Position numbers and translations under genes: made by a program
Part shown: piece after piece, positions 26,101 to 36,543 of the stretch
How positions within the stretch are numbered: position 1 is the first letter of the stretch
Layout of the letters: each line of letters opens with the position of its first letter
Notes under the pieces: generated by a model
Database searches by the model: none
Told to the model about the DNA's origin: nothing
What the model saw: the letters and a program-made list of their open reading frames with translations, nothing else
Source: Rathayibacter sp. VKM Ac-2759
GTDB taxonomy: Bacteria; Actinomycetota; Actinomycetes; Actinomycetales; Microbacteriaceae
Direction of reading: 5' to 3'
DNA length: 64,000 nucleotides
Assembly: GCF_009834225.1 (NCBI RefSeq)
Contig: NZ_CP047176.1
Span: forward strand, 2,914,001 to 2,978,000

Positions 26101-26804
26101 CAGGCACCTGCCTTCGCGTTGGACGCGGCGGCGAGGGCGTCGGCCTCGGCACGGACCAGGCGCGCCGGGGCGACCTGGTCGAAGTCGAGACCACGACGAG
26201 CGGCGACGGCGCGCGGCTCCTCGAGCTGCTGGAGCGCAGTCACGGTCGCGTGGACGATGTTGATGGTGTTCGACGAGCCGAGCGACTTGCTCAGGACGTC
26301 GTGGATGCCGGCGCACTCGAGCACGGCGCGGACGGGACCACCGGCGATGACACCGGTACCCGCAGCGGCGGGGCGCAGGAGCACCACACCGGCAGCGGCC
26401 TCACCCTGGACGGGGTGCGGGATGGTCGAGCCGACGCGCGGGACGCGGAAGAAGTTCTTCTTCGCCTCCTCGACGCCCTTGGAGATGGCGGTCGGGACCT
26501 CGCGGGCCTTGCCGTAGCCGACGCCCACCAGTCCGTTGCCGTCGCCGACGACGACGAGAGCGGTGAAGCTGAAGCGACGACCACCCTTGACGACCTTCGA
26601 CACGCGGTTGATGGTCACGACGCGCTCGAGGAACTGGCTCTTCTCGGAGTCGCGCCCTCCACGGTCACGGCCGCCCTGGTTGCGGTCACGGCCGCCGCGA
26701 CGGGGCTCGCGAGCCTCCTGCTGCGGCTGCGTGGACGCAGCGGTCTCGACGGGGGCCTCCGACACAGCGGCGACCTCGGGTTCCTTGTTCTCTGCCGCGC
26801 TCAC
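26100..26804 (-). CDS. rpsE: 30S ribosomal protein S5
   Basis: Small-subunit protein at the mRNA entry site, with a role in fidelity; 234 residues. The S5 domain begins near residue 52 ([23 protein letters not shown]) and includes [19 protein letters not shown] and [15 protein letters not shown]. The N-terminal 50 residues are an extension with an Arg/Gly-rich stretch ([18 protein letters not shown]). GTG start at 26802-26804 overlaps the rplR stop (GTGA). Confidence 0.96.
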   Translation of the reverse strand: MSAAENKEPEVAAVSEAPVETAASTQPQQEAREPRRGGRDRNQGGRDRGGRDSEKSQFLERVVTINRVSKVVKGGRRFSFTALVVVGDGNGLVGVGYGKAREVPTAISKGVEEAKKNFFRVPRVGSTIPHPVQGEAAAGVVLLRPAAAGTGVIAGGPVRAVLECAGIHDVLSKSLGSSNTINIVHATVTALQQLEEPRAVAARRGLDFDQVAPARLVRAEADALAAASNAKAGA

Positions 26805-27172
26805 AGGTTGAGCCCTGCCTCTCGTGCTCCATCGGCGATCGCGGCGACGCGACCGGCGTACTTGTTGCCTCCGCGGTCGAAGACGACCGCCTCGACACCG
26901 GCGTTCTTGGCGCGCTCGGCGACGAGCTCGCCGACCTTGCGGGCCTTGGCGGTCTTGTCACCGTCGAACACGCGGAGGTCGGCCTCGAGGGTCGACGCGG
27001 ACGCGAGGGTACGACCCTGCGCGTCGTCGACGACCTGCACGAAGACGTGGCGGGCCGAGCGGTTGACGACGAGGCGGGGGCGCTCGGCGGATCCGACGAC
27101 CTTCTTGCGCAGACGGTCGTGACGACGACCGCGCGCAGCGGACTTGCTCTTTCCTCTGGTTCCGAGTCCCAT
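26801..27172 (-). CDS. rplR: 50S ribosomal protein L18
   Basis: Binds 5S rRNA; about 123 residues. Core motifs are [21 protein letters not shown] and [19 protein letters not shown]. The start is uncertain: the ATG at 27170-27172 gives [15 protein letters not shown], while a GTG two codons upstream (27176-27178) overlaps the rplF stop and sits at a better distance from GGAAAGAG. Either way the core is unchanged. It lies between rplF and rpsE in the spc operon. Confidence 0.95.
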   Translation of the reverse strand: MGLGTRGKSKSAARGRRHDRLRKKVVGSAERPRLVVNRSARHVFVQVVDDAQGRTLASASTLEADLRVFDGDKTAKARKVGELVAERAKNAGVEAVVFDRGGNKYAGRVAAIADGAREAGLNL

Positions 27173-27174
27173 GA

Positions 27175-27711
27175 TCACTTACCGCTCTTTCCGGCCTTGC
27201 GGCGAACGACCTCGCCGGCGTAGCGCACGCCCTTGCCCTTGTAGGGCTCGGGCTTGCGGATCTTACGAATGTTGGCGGCCACCTCACCGACGGCCTGCTT
27301 CGAGATGCCGTGCACGGTGAGCTTGTTGTTGCCCTCGACCGTGAACGAGATGCCCGCGGGCGGGGTGACGACGACCGGGTGCGAGAAGCCGAGCGCGAAC
27401 TCGATGTCCGAGCCCTTGGCCAGCACGCGGTAACCGGTGCCGACGACCTCGAGGCCCTTCGAGTAGCCCTGCGTGACACCGATGATGTCGTTCGCGATGA
27501 GCGTGCGGGTGAGGCCGTGGAGCGAGCGCGACTCGCGCTCGTCGTCGGGACGCGAGACGAGCACCTGGGTGCCCTCGACGGACACCTGGATGGGGCTGGC
27601 GACCGGGACGGTCAGCTCACCCTTGGGGCCCTTGACGGTCACGACGGATCCGGCGACGGAGACGTCGACGCCCGCCGGGATCTCGATGGGGAGTCTTCCA
27701 ATACGCGACAT
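27175..27711 (-). CDS. rplF: 50S ribosomal protein L6
   Basis: Large-subunit protein near the factor-binding site, 178 residues with two similar alpha/beta domains. It starts [19 protein letters not shown], and the C-terminal signature [20 protein letters not shown] is present. It follows rpsH by 6 bp, and its stop overlaps the alternative rplR start. Confidence 0.97.
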   Translation of the reverse strand: MSRIGRLPIEIPAGVDVSVAGSVVTVKGPKGELTVPVASPIQVSVEGTQVLVSRPDDERESRSLHGLTRTLIANDIIGVTQGYSKGLEVVGTGYRVLAKGSDIEFALGFSHPVVVTPPAGISFTVEGNNKLTVHGISKQAVGEVAANIRKIRKPEPYKGKGVRYAGEVVRRKAGKSGK

Positions 27712-27717
27712 GAGGGA

Positions 27718-28116
27718 TTACCACACGTAGGCGAGGACTTCCCCACCCACGCCCTTCTTCTCGGCCTGGCGGTCGGTCAGCAGACCGCTCGACGTGGACA
27801 GGATCGCGACGCCGAGGCCGCCGAGCACGGTGGGGATCTCGGTGGACTTCGCGTACACGCGGAGACCCGGCTTCGAGACCCGCTTGATGCCGGCGATCGA
27901 GCGCTCGCGGTTCGGGCCGTACTTGAGGGAGATGGAGAGCGTCGTGCCGACGCGCGCCTCCTCGACCTTCCAGTCGGCGATGTAGCCCTCGCGCTTGAGG
28001 ATCTCGGCGATGTGCGCCTTGAGCTTCGAGCCGGGGAGGGCGATGGAGTCGTGGTGCGCGGAGTTCGCGTTACGGATTCTGGTCAGCAGATCTGCGACCG
28101 GATCAGTCATGGTCAT
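27718..28116 (-). CDS. rpsH: 30S ribosomal protein S8
   Basis: Central 16S rRNA-binding protein and a translational regulator of the spc operon in E. coli; 132 residues from the ATG at 28114-28116 ([17 protein letters not shown]). An in-frame ATG two codons later is also possible; the first is favoured by GAAAGG about 11 nt upstream. The C-terminus [26 protein letters not shown] is the S8 signature. rpsN (S14) is expected just upstream in many bacteria but is absent here; instead there is a 256-bp gap. Confidence 0.96.
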   Translation of the reverse strand: MTMTDPVADLLTRIRNANSAHHDSIALPGSKLKAHIAEILKREGYIADWKVEEARVGTTLSISLKYGPNRERSIAGIKRVSKPGLRVYAKSTEIPTVLGGLGVAILSTSSGLLTDRQAEKKGVGGEVLAYVW

Positions 28117-28236
28117 GGCTGATGGTGCCTTTCTCGCCTGGTTTCGGCACCCTTTACAAGAGTGACGACCTGTGGTGTGGGACGGCGCCGACGACGTCGA
28201 CGCCCATGTGGCCGCGCGAACGCAGGCCAACGAACC

Positions 28237-28242
28237 ATGGTA
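28237..28242 (-). promoter_or_regulatory. candidate internal promoter (-10) before rpsH
   Basis: Minus-strand TACCAT, with GTTCGTTGG downstream that loosely resembles the infA/rplM start block. It lies in the unusual rplE-rpsH gap, after the rplE terminator-like hairpin, and could restart transcription for rpsH onward. Weak without a clear -35. Confidence 0.3.
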
Positions 28243-28330
28243 CATGGCTGAGGGCCGGCGGTCGAGGCCGAAGTTCCGGAAGAACGGGGCCGCCCTCCCC
28301 CGCCGGAGACGCGGGAGGGGGTACAGCAGA

Positions 28331-28360
28331 GCCGGGGAGCGGTTCGCACCACTCCCCGGC
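28331..28360 (-). terminator. terminator-like hairpin after rplE
   Basis: A 9-bp perfect stem (GCCGGGGAG at 28331-28339 and CTCCCCGGC at 28352-28360) starts 13 bp past the rplE stop. A second, weaker GC-rich dyad follows at about 28298-28320. Placed in mid-operon, it may act as a partial terminator. Confidence 0.6.
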
Positions 28361-28372
28361 CCGGGTTCCTTG

Positions 28373-28957
28373 CTACGCGTTGTCCGCCGACTTGAACGGG
28401 AAGCCGAGCTGCTTGAGCAGCGCGCGACCCTCGTCGTCGGTCTTCGCGGTGGTCACGACGGTCACGTCGAAGCCGCGGACGCGGTCGATGCGGTCCTGGT
28501 CGATCTCGTGGAAGATCGACTGCTCCGTGATGCCGAAGGTGTAGTTGCCGTTGCCGTCGAACTGGCGGTCCGACAGTCCGCGGAAGTCGCGGATGCGGGG
28601 CAGCGCCACCGAGAGCAGGCGGTCCAGGAACTCCCACGCGCGGTCACCGCGGAGGGTGACGTGCGCGCCGATGGCCTGACCCTCGCGCAGCTTGAACTGC
28701 GCGATGGACTTGCGGGCCTTGGTGACCTGCGGCTTCTGGCCGGTGATGGCCGTGAGGTCCTTGATGGCGCCGTCGATGATCTTGCCGTCGCGGGCAGCCT
28801 CACCGACTCCGGTGTTCACGACGACCTTGACCAGTCCGGGGACCTGGTGGACGTTCGTGAAGCCGAACTGCTCCTTGAGCGTGCTGATGATCTCGGCCTG
28901 GTACTTGGCCTTGAGCCGCGGCTGAACCTTCGCAGCCACTGCGGTGGTGTCAGTCAT
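28373..28957 (-). CDS. rplE: 50S ribosomal protein L5
   Basis: Binds 5S rRNA in the central protuberance; 194 residues. Family motifs include [38 protein letters not shown] and [13 protein letters not shown]. The ATG overlaps the rplX stop by one base (TAATG). A terminator-like hairpin and a 256-bp gap separate it from rpsH. Confidence 0.97.
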   Translation of the reverse strand: MTDTTAVAAKVQPRLKAKYQAEIISTLKEQFGFTNVHQVPGLVKVVVNTGVGEAARDGKIIDGAIKDLTAITGQKPQVTKARKSIAQFKLREGQAIGAHVTLRGDRAWEFLDRLLSVALPRIRDFRGLSDRQFDGNGNYTFGITEQSIFHEIDQDRIDRVRGFDVTVVTTAKTDDEGRALLKQLGFPFKSADNA

Positions 28958-29316
28958 TACAGTTCCTCACCCGACGCCTTCGCGTAGCGCACGCGAACGG
29001 TCTTGGTCACGCCGTCCTTGGTGACGGCCACGTTGCGGTGGCCGACACGGGTCGGCTTCTTGGTCTTCGGGTCGACGACCGCGACATTGGAGATGTGGAT
29101 CGAAGCCTCGACGGTCTCGATGCCGCCCTCCTTCGAGCCGCGCTGCGACTGGCCGACGCGGGTGTGCTTCTTGACGAAGTTCACGCCCTCGACGACGACA
29201 CGGTTGCGCTCGACCAGGACCTCGAGGACCTTGCCCTGCTTGCCGCGGTCTCCGCCGCGGGCCTGGGTAGCGCCCGAGATGACCTGGACGAGGTCACCCT
29301 TCTTGATCTTGGCCAT
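28957..29316 (-). CDS. rplX: 50S ribosomal protein L24
   Basis: Assembly initiator of the large subunit; 119 residues. The KOW motif occupies the N-terminus ([39 protein letters not shown]), followed by [18 protein letters not shown]. It sits 2 bp after rplN and overlaps rplE by one base. Confidence 0.97.
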   Translation of the reverse strand: MAKIKKGDLVQVISGATQARGGDRGKQGKVLEVLVERNRVVVEGVNFVKKHTRVGQSQRGSKEGGIETVEASIHISNVAVVDPKTKKPTRVGHRNVAVTKDGVTKTVRVRYAKASGEEL

Positions 29317-29318
29317 GA

Positions 29319-29687
29319 CTAGATAACCTCCGGTGCCAGCGAGACGATCTTCATGAACTTCTTGTCACGGAGTTCGCGACCGACCGGTCCGAAGATGCGG
29401 GTGCCGCGGGGGTCCCCGTCGTTCTTCAGGATCACGGCGGCGTTCTCGTCGAACTTGATGTACGAGCCGTCGGGACGACGGGTCTGCTTGACGGTGCGGA
29501 CGATGACCGCCTTGACGACATCGCCCTTCTTGACGTTGCCACCGGGGATCGCGTCCTTGACGGTGGCGACGATGATGTCACCGAGACCGGCGTAACGGCG
29601 GCCGGAGCCTCCGAGGACGCGGATCGTGAGGAGTTCCTTGGCGCCGGTGTTGTCGGCGACCTTCACTCGGGATTCTTGCTGAAGCAT
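29319..29687 (-). CDS. rplN: 50S ribosomal protein L14
   Basis: Large-subunit protein at the subunit interface; 122 residues, exactly the family size. It begins [20 protein letters not shown] and contains [19 protein letters not shown] and [20 protein letters not shown]. It follows rpsQ after 33 bp. Confidence 0.97.
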   Translation of the reverse strand: MLQQESRVKVADNTGAKELLTIRVLGGSGRRYAGLGDIIVATVKDAIPGGNVKKGDVVKAVIVRTVKQTRRPDGSYIKFDENAAVILKNDGDPRGTRIFGPVGRELRDKKFMKIVSLAPEVI

Positions 29688-29720
29688 GTGTCTCTCCTGC
29701 TAACTCAAGTAGGCCGCGGC

Positions 29721-30035
29721 CTACTTGGCCTTCTCGAGGATCTCGACCAGGCGCCAGCGCTTCGTGGCGCTGAGGGGACGGGTCTCGCTGATGACGACGA
29801 GGTCGCCGATGCCCGCGGTGTTCGACTCGTCGTGAGCCTTCACCTTGGACGTGCGGCGGATGACCTTGCCGTAGAGGGGGTGCTTCACGCGGTCCTCGAC
29901 CTCGACGACGATGGTCTTGTCCATCTTGTCGCTGGTGACGTAGCCGCGACGGGTCTTGCGGTAGCCGCGAGCGCCCTCCTGCTTGACGTCGTGGGCGGCC
30001 GACTCGTGGCCGGCGGTGTCATTGACGGTTGCCAT
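29721..30035 (-). CDS. rpsQ: 30S ribosomal protein S17
   Basis: Primary 16S rRNA-binding protein; 104 residues. The OB-fold core begins at about residue 23 ([20 protein letters not shown]) and contains [19 protein letters not shown] and [19 protein letters not shown]. The 20-residue N-terminal stretch is an extension. The ATG overlaps the rpmC stop by one base. Confidence 0.97.
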   Translation of the reverse strand: MATVNDTAGHESAAHDVKQEGARGYRKTRRGYVTSDKMDKTIVVEVEDRVKHPLYGKVIRRTSKVKAHDESNTAGIGDLVVISETRPLSATKRWRLVEILEKAK

Positions 30036-30361
30036 TACTTGGCCTCCTCGTTCGACTCGGTCGCCTCGACCTCGGCCTTGGCGGCCTTCTTGGTCTTGGG
30101 CTTCTTCTCCGCCTTGGCCGGGGCCTCGACGGGTGCGGGGGTGGCGCGGATGCCCAGCTCGCGCTCACGGATGACCGTGTAGATGCGGGCGATATCGCGC
30201 TTGACGGCACGCAGGCGGCCGTTGGTGTCCAGCTGGCCGGTGGCCGACTGGAAGCGGAGGTTGAACAGCTCCTCCTTGGCCTTCTTCAGCTCCGTGACGA
30301 GACGCTCGTCCTCGAAGGTGTCGAGCTCGGTGGGGACGAGCTCCTTGGATCCGATCGCCAT
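30035..30361 (-). CDS. rpmC: 50S ribosomal protein L29
   Basis: Protein at the exit-tunnel rim, next to the trigger-factor site. The L29 core is residues 1-70 or so ([29 protein letters not shown]), with the typical ELGI at its end. The total of 108 residues is long: the last 35 are a Lys/Ala/Glu-rich tail ([20 protein letters not shown]). It starts at the ATG at 30359-30361, which overlaps the rplP stop by one base. Confidence 0.96.
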   Translation of the reverse strand: MAIGSKELVPTELDTFEDERLVTELKKAKEELFNLRFQSATGQLDTNGRLRAVKRDIARIYTVIRERELGIRATPAPVEAPAKAEKKPKTKKAAKAEVEATESNEEAK

Positions 30362-30780
30362 TACGCGTCTCCCTCCTCGCGCTTGATGATGCGTGCCTTC
30401 AGCGGCAGCTTGTGGATGGCACGAGTCATAGCTTCGCGAGCGAGCTTCTCCTCGACGCCGGCGACCTCGAAGAGGACACGGCCCGGCTTGACGTTGGCGA
30501 CCCACCACTCCGGCGAGCCCTTACCGGAACCCATGCGGGTCTCGGCGGGCTTCTTGGTCAGCGGGCGGTCGGGGTAGATGTTGATCCACACCTTTCCGCC
30601 GCGCTTGATGTGACGCGTCATCGCGATACGAGCGGACTCGATCTGACGGTTGGTCACGTAGGCGGGGGTGAGGGCCTGGATGCCGAACTCACCGAACGAC
30701 ACCTTGGTGCCACCGGTGGCCTGGCCCGAGCGGCCCGGGTGGTGCTGCTTGCGGTGCTTGACTCGACGGGGAATCAACAT
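30361..30780 (-). CDS. rplP: 50S ribosomal protein L16
   Basis: Large-subunit protein near the A site; 139 residues, the family size. It starts [20 protein letters not shown] and contains [20 protein letters not shown] and [19 protein letters not shown]. It follows rpsC by 2 bp. Confidence 0.97.
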   Translation of the reverse strand: MLIPRRVKHRKQHHPGRSGQATGGTKVSFGEFGIQALTPAYVTNRQIESARIAMTRHIKRGGKVWINIYPDRPLTKKPAETRMGSGKGSPEWWVANVKPGRVLFEVAGVEEKLAREAMTRAIHKLPLKARIIKREEGDA

Positions 30781-30782
30781 GG

Positions 30783-31541
30783 TTATGCCTCAACTCCTGC
30801 TGCGACGGGCGCCTCGCTCTGCTGGCGGGGGGCGCGACGCGGTCGGTCGCTGCGCTCGGGGCGCGACGACTTGCTGTTCGCCTGCTCGCGGGCGAGCTCC
30901 TTGTTGGTGATGTCGCCCTTGTAGATCCAGACCTTCACGCCGATGCGGCCGAAGGTGGTCTTGGCCTCGTAGAAGCCGTAGTCGATGTTCGCGCGGAGGG
31001 TGTGCAGCGGCACGCGTCCCTCGCGGTAGAACTCCGAGCGGCTCATCTCGGCGCCGCCGAGGCGGCCGGAGACCTGGATGCGGACGCCCTTGGCGCCGGC
31101 GCGCTGCGCGCCCTGCAGTCCCTTGCGCATCGCGCGGCGGAAGGCCACGCGGGCGGAGAGCTGCTCGGCGATGCCCTGGGCGACCAGCTGAGCCTCGGCC
31201 TCGGGGTTCTTGACCTCGAGGATGTTGAGCTGGATCTGCTTGGCCGTGAGCTTCTCGAGGTCGGCGCGGATGCGCTCGGCCTCGGCGCCGCGACGACCGA
31301 TCACGATGCCCGGGCGGGCGGTGTGGATGTCGACGCGGACGCGGTCACGGGTGCGCTCGATCTCGATGCGGGCGACGCCCGCACGGTCGAGCTGCGTGGC
31401 GAGGAGACGGCGGATCTTGACGTCCTCGGCGAGGAAGTCGCTGTACCGCTGGCCCTTCTTGGTGCTGTCGGAGAACCAGCGCGACACGTGGTCGGTGGTG
31501 ATTCCCAGACGGAAACCGTAGGGGTTTACTTTCTGACCCAT
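30783..31541 (-). CDS. rpsC: 30S ribosomal protein S3
   Basis: Lines the mRNA entry channel; 252 residues. The KH domain lies in the N-terminal half ([21 protein letters not shown]) and the C-terminal domain includes [20 protein letters not shown] and [20 protein letters not shown]. The last 40 residues are an Arg/Ser/Gln-rich tail. Its ATG overlaps the rplV stop by one base. Confidence 0.97.
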   Translation of the reverse strand: MGQKVNPYGFRLGITTDHVSRWFSDSTKKGQRYSDFLAEDVKIRRLLATQLDRAGVARIEIERTRDRVRVDIHTARPGIVIGRRGAEAERIRADLEKLTAKQIQLNILEVKNPEAEAQLVAQGIAEQLSARVAFRRAMRKGLQGAQRAGAKGVRIQVSGRLGGAEMSRSEFYREGRVPLHTLRANIDYGFYEAKTTFGRIGVKVWIYKGDITNKELAREQANSKSSRPERSDRPRRAPRQQSEAPVAAGVEA

Positions 31542-31906
31542 TACTTGGTCCCCTCCTCAGGAGTGGCCAGCACGACGGTGATGTGGCTGGTGCGCTTGTT
31601 GATGCGGAAGGCACGACCCTGGGCACGGGGCTGGAATCGCTTGAGGGTGGTTCCCTCATCGACGAAGGCGCGGGACACGAACAGGTCCTGGTCGTCGAGG
31701 TACTCGTTCGAGGCATCGGCCTTGACGCGAGCGTTGGCCATCGCCGAGGCGACGAGCTTGTAGACGGGCTCGGAAGCTCCCTGCTCGGCGAACTTCAGGA
31801 TGGCCAGGGCCTCCTGAGCCTGCTTGCCGCGGATCAGGTTCACGACACGGCGAGCCTTCTGGGGGGTGACGCGGATGTGTCGCACGCGTGCGATCGACTC
31901 CACCAT
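31541..31906 (-). CDS. rplV: 50S ribosomal protein L22
   Basis: Its beta-hairpin lines the exit tunnel; 121 residues. Motifs are [20 protein letters not shown] and a C-terminal hairpin [20 protein letters not shown] with the usual arginines. No insertion or deletion of the kind linked to macrolide resistance is apparent. It follows rpsS by 24 bp. Confidence 0.97.
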   Translation of the reverse strand: MVESIARVRHIRVTPQKARRVVNLIRGKQAQEALAILKFAEQGASEPVYKLVASAMANARVKADASNEYLDDQDLFVSRAFVDEGTTLKRFQPRAQGRAFRINKRTSHITVVLATPEEGTK

Positions 31907-31930
31907 TTCTCTCCTCCTTCTCGTCGCCGC

Positions 31931-32212
31931 TTAGCGGCGACGGCCCTTCTTGTCGTCCTTCTCGTGACCGCGGAAGGTCCGAGTGGGGGCGAACTCGCCG
32001 AGCTTGTGGCCGACCATGGTCTCGGTCACGAACACGGGGATGTGCTTGCGGCCGTCGTGCACGGCGATGGTGTGACCCAGCATCGCCGGGATGATCATCG
32101 AGCGGCGCGACCAGGTCTTGATGACGTTCTTGTTGCCGGCTTCGTTAGCGGTGAACACCTTGCGGAGCAGGTGGTCATCGACGAAGGGGCCCTTCTTGAG
32201 ACTGCGAGGCAT
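31931..32212 (-). CDS. rpsS: 30S ribosomal protein S19
   Basis: Head protein; 93 residues, the family size. It starts [19 protein letters not shown] and contains [20 protein letters not shown] and [16 protein letters not shown]. It lies between rplB (12 bp upstream) and rplV. Confidence 0.97.
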   Translation of the reverse strand: MPRSLKKGPFVDDHLLRKVFTANEAGNKNVIKTWSRRSMIIPAMLGHTIAVHDGRKHIPVFVTETMVGHKLGEFAPTRTFRGHEKDDKKGRRR

Positions 32213-32224
32213 CTTCTACAACTC

Positions 32225-33064
<840 letters not shown>

Positions 33065-33092
33065 TGTCTGTTTTCCTCTACGCTTCTTCGGC

Positions 33093-33401
33093 TCAGCCGA
33101 CGTTCGTGAAGATGTCGATGGAGCCGGACTTCAGCGTGACGATCGCGCGCTTGGTGTCCTTGCGCTTGCCGGTGCCGAACTTCGTGCGGCGGGTCTTGCC
33201 CTGACGGTTCAGCGTGTTGATCGACGCGACCTCGACTCCGAAGATCTTCTCGATGGCGAGCTTGATCTCGGTCTTGTTCGAGCGCGGGTCGACGACGAAG
33301 GTGTACTTGCCCTCGTCGATCAGGCCGTAGGACTTCTCCGAGACCACCGGCGAGATGATGACGTCGCGGGGGTCCTTGTTGAACGCGGCGGACTGGCTCA
33401 T
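33093..33401 (-). CDS. rplW: 50S ribosomal protein L23
   Basis: Exit-tunnel protein and docking site for trigger factor and SRP; 102 residues. Motifs are [17 protein letters not shown] and [21 protein letters not shown]. Its start overlaps the rplD stop by 4 bp (ATGA). Confidence 0.97.
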   Translation of the reverse strand: MSQSAAFNKDPRDVIISPVVSEKSYGLIDEGKYTFVVDPRSNKTEIKLAIEKIFGVEVASINTLNRQGKTRRTKFGTGKRKDTKRAIVTLKSGSIDIFTNVG

Positions 33402-34048
33402 GCGTTCACCTCTTCCTTCTTGGTCTTGAGGGCGACGAACGCCTCGAGCGCAGCCTTCGAGAAGACGATGTCGTCCGAGACGAGCACGTCGTACGCGTTG
33501 AGCTGGTCGACCGGCAGGATGTGCACGAACGGCACGTTGCGGAGGGAGAGCTCGGCGATGAAGTCGTCGCGCTCGAGGACCACGAGGACGTTGCGCGACA
33601 CCGAGAGGGCGTCGAGCAGGACGAGGACGTCCTTGGTCTTCGGGGTGTCGCCGAGGGCGAGGGACTCGACCACGTGGACGCGGGCGCCGCGAGCGCGGTC
33701 CGAGAGAGCGCCGAGCAGAGCCGCGGCGATCATCTTCTTGGGGGTGCGCTGCGCGTAGTTGCGCGGGTTCGGTCCGTGGACGACGCCACCACCGGTCATG
33801 TGCGGGGCGCGGATCGAGCCCTGACGAGCGCGACCGGTTCCCTTCTGCTTGAACGGCTTGCGGCCGGCGCCGGAGACCTCGCCACGGTTCTTCGTGGAGT
33901 GGGTGCCCTGACGCGCCGCGGCGAGCTGCGCGACGACGACCTGGTGGATCAGCGGGACGTTGGTCTCGACGTCGAAGAGCTCAGCGGGGAGCTCGAAGGC
34001 GCCCGACTTCTGGCCCTGGACGTCGAAGATGTCGATAGAGGTAGCCAT
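33398..34048 (-). CDS. rplD: 50S ribosomal protein L4
   Basis: Its loop reaches the exit tunnel; 216 residues. Motifs are [19 protein letters not shown] and [20 protein letters not shown]. In E. coli, L4 represses its own S10 operon; no matching leader was recognised before rpsJ here. It follows rplC by 4 bp. Confidence 0.97.
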   Translation of the reverse strand: MATSIDIFDVQGQKSGAFELPAELFDVETNVPLIHQVVVAQLAAARQGTHSTKNRGEVSGAGRKPFKQKGTGRARQGSIRAPHMTGGGVVHGPNPRNYAQRTPKKMIAAALLGALSDRARGARVHVVESLALGDTPKTKDVLVLLDALSVSRNVLVVLERDDFIAELSLRNVPFVHILPVDQLNAYDVLVSDDIVFSKAALEAFVALKTKKEEVNA

Positions 34049-34052
34049 GGAA

Positions 34053-34721
34053 CTACGCTCCCTTCACGGCGTTGCGAACGAACACGAGGCGACCGCGGGC
34101 ACCGGGGACGGCGCCCTTGACGAGCAGCAGACCCTTCTCGGCGTCGACGGAGTGCACCTTGAGGTTGAGCACGGTGACGCGCTCGCCACCCATGCGGCCC
34201 GCCATGCGCATGCCCTTGAAGACACGGCTGGGGGTCGAGGAGGCGCCGATGGAGCCGGGCTTGCGGTGGTTGCGGTGCGAACCGTGCGAGGACGAGACGC
34301 CCTTGAAGTTGTGACGCTTCATCACACCGGCGAAGCCCTTGCCCTTGCTGGTGCCGACGACGTCGACCTTGGTGCCGGCCTCGAAGACGGCGTCCACGGT
34401 CAGCTCCTGGCCGGCCGAGTAGTCGGCGGCGTCGGAGGTGCGGACCTCGGTGAGGTGGCGGCGGGGGGTGACACCCGCGGCGTCGAAGTGACCGGCGGAG
34501 GGCTTGTTCACCTTGCGCGGGTCGATGGCGCCGGCGGCGATCTGGACGGCGGTGTAGCCGTCCTTCTCCTCCGTGCGGACCTGGGTCACGACGTTGGGGC
34601 TGATCTCGATGACCGTGACGGGGACGAGCTTGTTGTTCTCGTCCCAGACCTGGGTCATGCCGAGCTTGGTGCCCAGGAGGCCCTTGCTGGTCTTCAGCGT
34701 GGGGGAAACAGTGACAGACAT
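34053..34721 (-). CDS. rplC: 50S ribosomal protein L3
   Basis: Early assembly protein whose extension approaches the peptidyl-transferase centre; 222 residues. Motifs are [39 protein letters not shown] and [20 protein letters not shown]. It follows rpsJ by 14 bp. Confidence 0.97.
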   Translation of the reverse strand: MSVTVSPTLKTSKGLLGTKLGMTQVWDENNKLVPVTVIEISPNVVTQVRTEEKDGYTAVQIAAGAIDPRKVNKPSAGHFDAAGVTPRRHLTEVRTSDAADYSAGQELTVDAVFEAGTKVDVVGTSKGKGFAGVMKRHNFKGVSSSHGSHRNHRKPGSIGASSTPSRVFKGMRMAGRMGGERVTVLNLKVHSVDAEKGLLLVKGAVPGARGRLVFVRNAVKGA

Positions 34722-34735
34722 GGTGGCACTCCTCC

Positions 34736-35044
34736 TTAGAGCTTGATCTCGATGTTGACGTCGGCGGGGAGGTCGAGACGCATGAGCGAGTCGACGGCCT
34801 TCGGCGTCGGGTCGATGATGTCGATGAGGCGCTTGTGCGTGCGCATCTCGAAGTGCTCGCGGCTGTCCTTGTACTTGTGAGGCGAACGGATCACGCAGAC
34901 CACGTTCTTCTCGGTCGGAAGCGGCACGGGGCCGACGACCGTTGCTCCGGCACGGGTGACCGTGTCGACGATCTTGCGCGCCGACGTGTCGATGACCTCG
35001 TGGTCGTACGACTTCAGTCGGATGCGGATCTTCTGTCCCGCCAT
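34736..35044 (-). CDS. rpsJ: 30S ribosomal protein S10
   Basis: Head protein that also serves as NusE in transcription antitermination; 102 residues, the family size. It begins [21 protein letters not shown] and contains [20 protein letters not shown]. It is first gene of the S10-spc block, which runs unbroken to map. The RBS is the purine-rich GAGAGATC upstream of the ATG. Confidence 0.98.
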   Translation of the reverse strand: MAGQKIRIRLKSYDHEVIDTSARKIVDTVTRAGATVVGPVPLPTEKNVVCVIRSPHKYKDSREHFEMRTHKRLIDIIDPTPKAVDSLMRLDLPADVNIEIKL

Positions 35045-35493
35045 GTGTGATCTCTCACTCTCTTGTTATTGCGTCGTACGCGACGGGCCTGTGGGCCTCG
35101 CCTCGCATTGGACGCGCTCGCGAAGGAACTCCGGCGAACCGGGGAAGTGCACCAGTGTTCTTCTGTCAAAAGCACCGCGCTCGAGGCGCTCCATCGACGT
35201 GCAGAACGCACGACGCACGGAGAGCCCGTTGAGTTGTCGGTTGTTTCGTTCTGCTACCCGCCGCCTCGACCTCGCGACCGCGGGGCCGCCCTCTCGGGTC
35301 GAGCCGCTGCGGCGCCGTCTCGGCACTGCCTGGCAGTGTTCCGGCCCCTCGCAGCACGCTGCGTGGACGGAAATTTTGAACTAGAAGAGTCTCCCACAGA
35401 AGAGGCCCCCGTGCAACCCGGGCGTGTCGCGCCGAGGGCTCCTCCCCCGCCGCGGAATCCCGCGGATCCGTGAGAGCCGCGGAGCACCGGGGC
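35045..35493. other. 449-bp intergenic region upstream of the S10 operon
   Basis: No gene was found between rpsJ and the topoisomerase IB stop. It should contain the S10 operon promoter: a consensus -35 TTGACA stands at 35164-35169 on the minus strand, but no good -10 follows at 16-18 bp. An imperfect GC-rich dyad at about 35400-35447 may terminate the topoisomerase gene. Confidence 0.5.
35164..35169 (-). promoter_or_regulatory. possible -35 element of the S10 operon
   Basis: An exact TTGACA on the minus strand, about 120 bp before rpsJ. The expected -10 position (35141-35146) reads TTCCCC, so the promoter is unproven. Confidence 0.3.
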
Positions 35494-36477
35494 CTACTCG
35501 AAGAGGAGCGCCCGGAGGGTGGTCTCAGCGGAGGCCGGTCGCGCCGGATCGATCGTCTCGCCGGCCCGGTAGTGGTCGAGCACCCGCGGGTCGACGTAGC
35601 TGGCCCGCGCGACGGTCGGGGTGTTGCCGAGGACCTCGGAGGCGTCGCGCATGGCCTGCGCGACCGCCGCGTTGCGCGCGCGCTGCGTGGCCTGCGGTCC
35701 CGTCTTCGCGAGGCTCAGGGCGGCGGCGACGGTGCCGTGCAGAGTGCGGAAGTCCTTGGCCGTGAAGTCGTCGCCCGCGCGCTCACGGACGTAGTCGTTG
35801 ATCTCCGGCGCCGACAGCGGTCGCCACTCGCGGCCGTCCTTCCAGGCGAGCAGGCGGGCGTTCGGGCCGCGCCGCTTCAGCAGGCGGATGACGCGGGCCA
35901 GGTCCTTGTCGAGGATCTCGCTCGTCCAGGCCTGGTGGCTCTTGCCGGGGAACGCGAGTGCCACCCGGTCGCCGTGCGTGGTGGCGTGGGCGCAGAGCAG
36001 GGTCGAGAGCCCGATGCTGCCGTGCTCCTTGGCGTAGCGCTCGCTGCCGACGCGCAGCGACCCGGTGTCCAGCATCCGGAACGCCGTCGCGAGGGCGCGC
36101 TCGCGGGTCGGGCCCTCGCCGCGCAGATCGATCGTGACGCCGCGGCGGGCGCCGGGGAGCGACTCCGCGAGACGCAGTGCCCGGTCGAACTTGATCCGGT
36201 CCTTCTGCTCACGCCAGGTCGGGTGGTAGATGTACTGCCGCCGCCCCGCCGCGTCGACTCCCATCGCCTGGATGTGGCCGTTGGGGTAGGGCGCGATCCA
36301 GACGTCCTTCCACGCGGGCGGGATCCCGAGTGCGTCGAACCGGGCGCGCAGCTCCTGGTCGGCGACGGTGGCGCCGCGCGGGTCGCGGTAGCTGAATCCG
36401 GAGCCCGCGCGGACCCGGGTGTACCCGCGGCCGCTCGAGTCGGTCCTGCGGAGTCGTCGTTCGCGCGCGTCAGCCAT
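35494..36477 (-). CDS. DNA topoisomerase IB (bacterial, poxvirus-like)
   Basis: Relaxes supercoils through a transient 3'-phosphotyrosine bond. The 327-residue protein matches the two-domain bacterial TopIB family: an N-terminal binding domain (GIPPAWKDVWIAPYPNGHIQ) and a catalytic domain with LRVGSERYAKEHGSIGLSTL, the FRTLHGT box and the nucleophile Tyr294 in ARASYVDPRV. The catalytic Arg, Lys and His/Tyr positions all seem present, so it should be active. A TAGCGT box 7 nt before the ATG suggests a leaderless transcript. It stands alone between the S10 operon and a small antitoxin-like gene. Confidence 0.92.
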   Translation of the reverse strand: MADARERRLRRTDSSGRGYTRVRAGSGFSYRDPRGATVADQELRARFDALGIPPAWKDVWIAPYPNGHIQAMGVDAAGRRQYIYHPTWREQKDRIKFDRALRLAESLPGARRGVTIDLRGEGPTRERALATAFRMLDTGSLRVGSERYAKEHGSIGLSTLLCAHATTHGDRVALAFPGKSHQAWTSEILDKDLARVIRLLKRRGPNARLLAWKDGREWRPLSAPEINDYVRERAGDDFTAKDFRTLHGTVAAALSLAKTGPQATQRARNAAVAQAMRDASEVLGNTPTVARASYVDPRVLDHYRAGETIDPARPASAETTLRALLFE

Positions 36478-36484
36478 CGTTCCG

Positions 36485-36490
36485 ACGCTA
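36485..36490 (-). promoter_or_regulatory. candidate leaderless -10 box of the topoisomerase IB gene
   Basis: TAGCGT on the minus strand, then 7 nt, then ATG. It overlaps no hairpin and sits next to the terminator of the upstream small gene. Confidence 0.45.
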
Positions 36491-36492
36491 GA

Positions 36493-36535
36493 GCGGGGTC
36501 GTCGCGCCCGGCACGGGCTTGACGAACGACCCCGC
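36493..36535 (-). terminator. terminator after the 70-residue gene
   Basis: A perfect 10-bp stem, GCGGGGTCGT (36493-36502) and ACGACCCCGC (36526-36535), lies directly after the stop at 36544 and before the topoisomerase gene. Confidence 0.7.
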
Positions 36536-36543
36536 GCAGGTCG

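Noticed and set aside
28117..28372. Hidden rpsN gene between rplE and rpsH
   Set aside because: Translation of all minus-strand frames shows no S14 motif or zinc-site cysteines.
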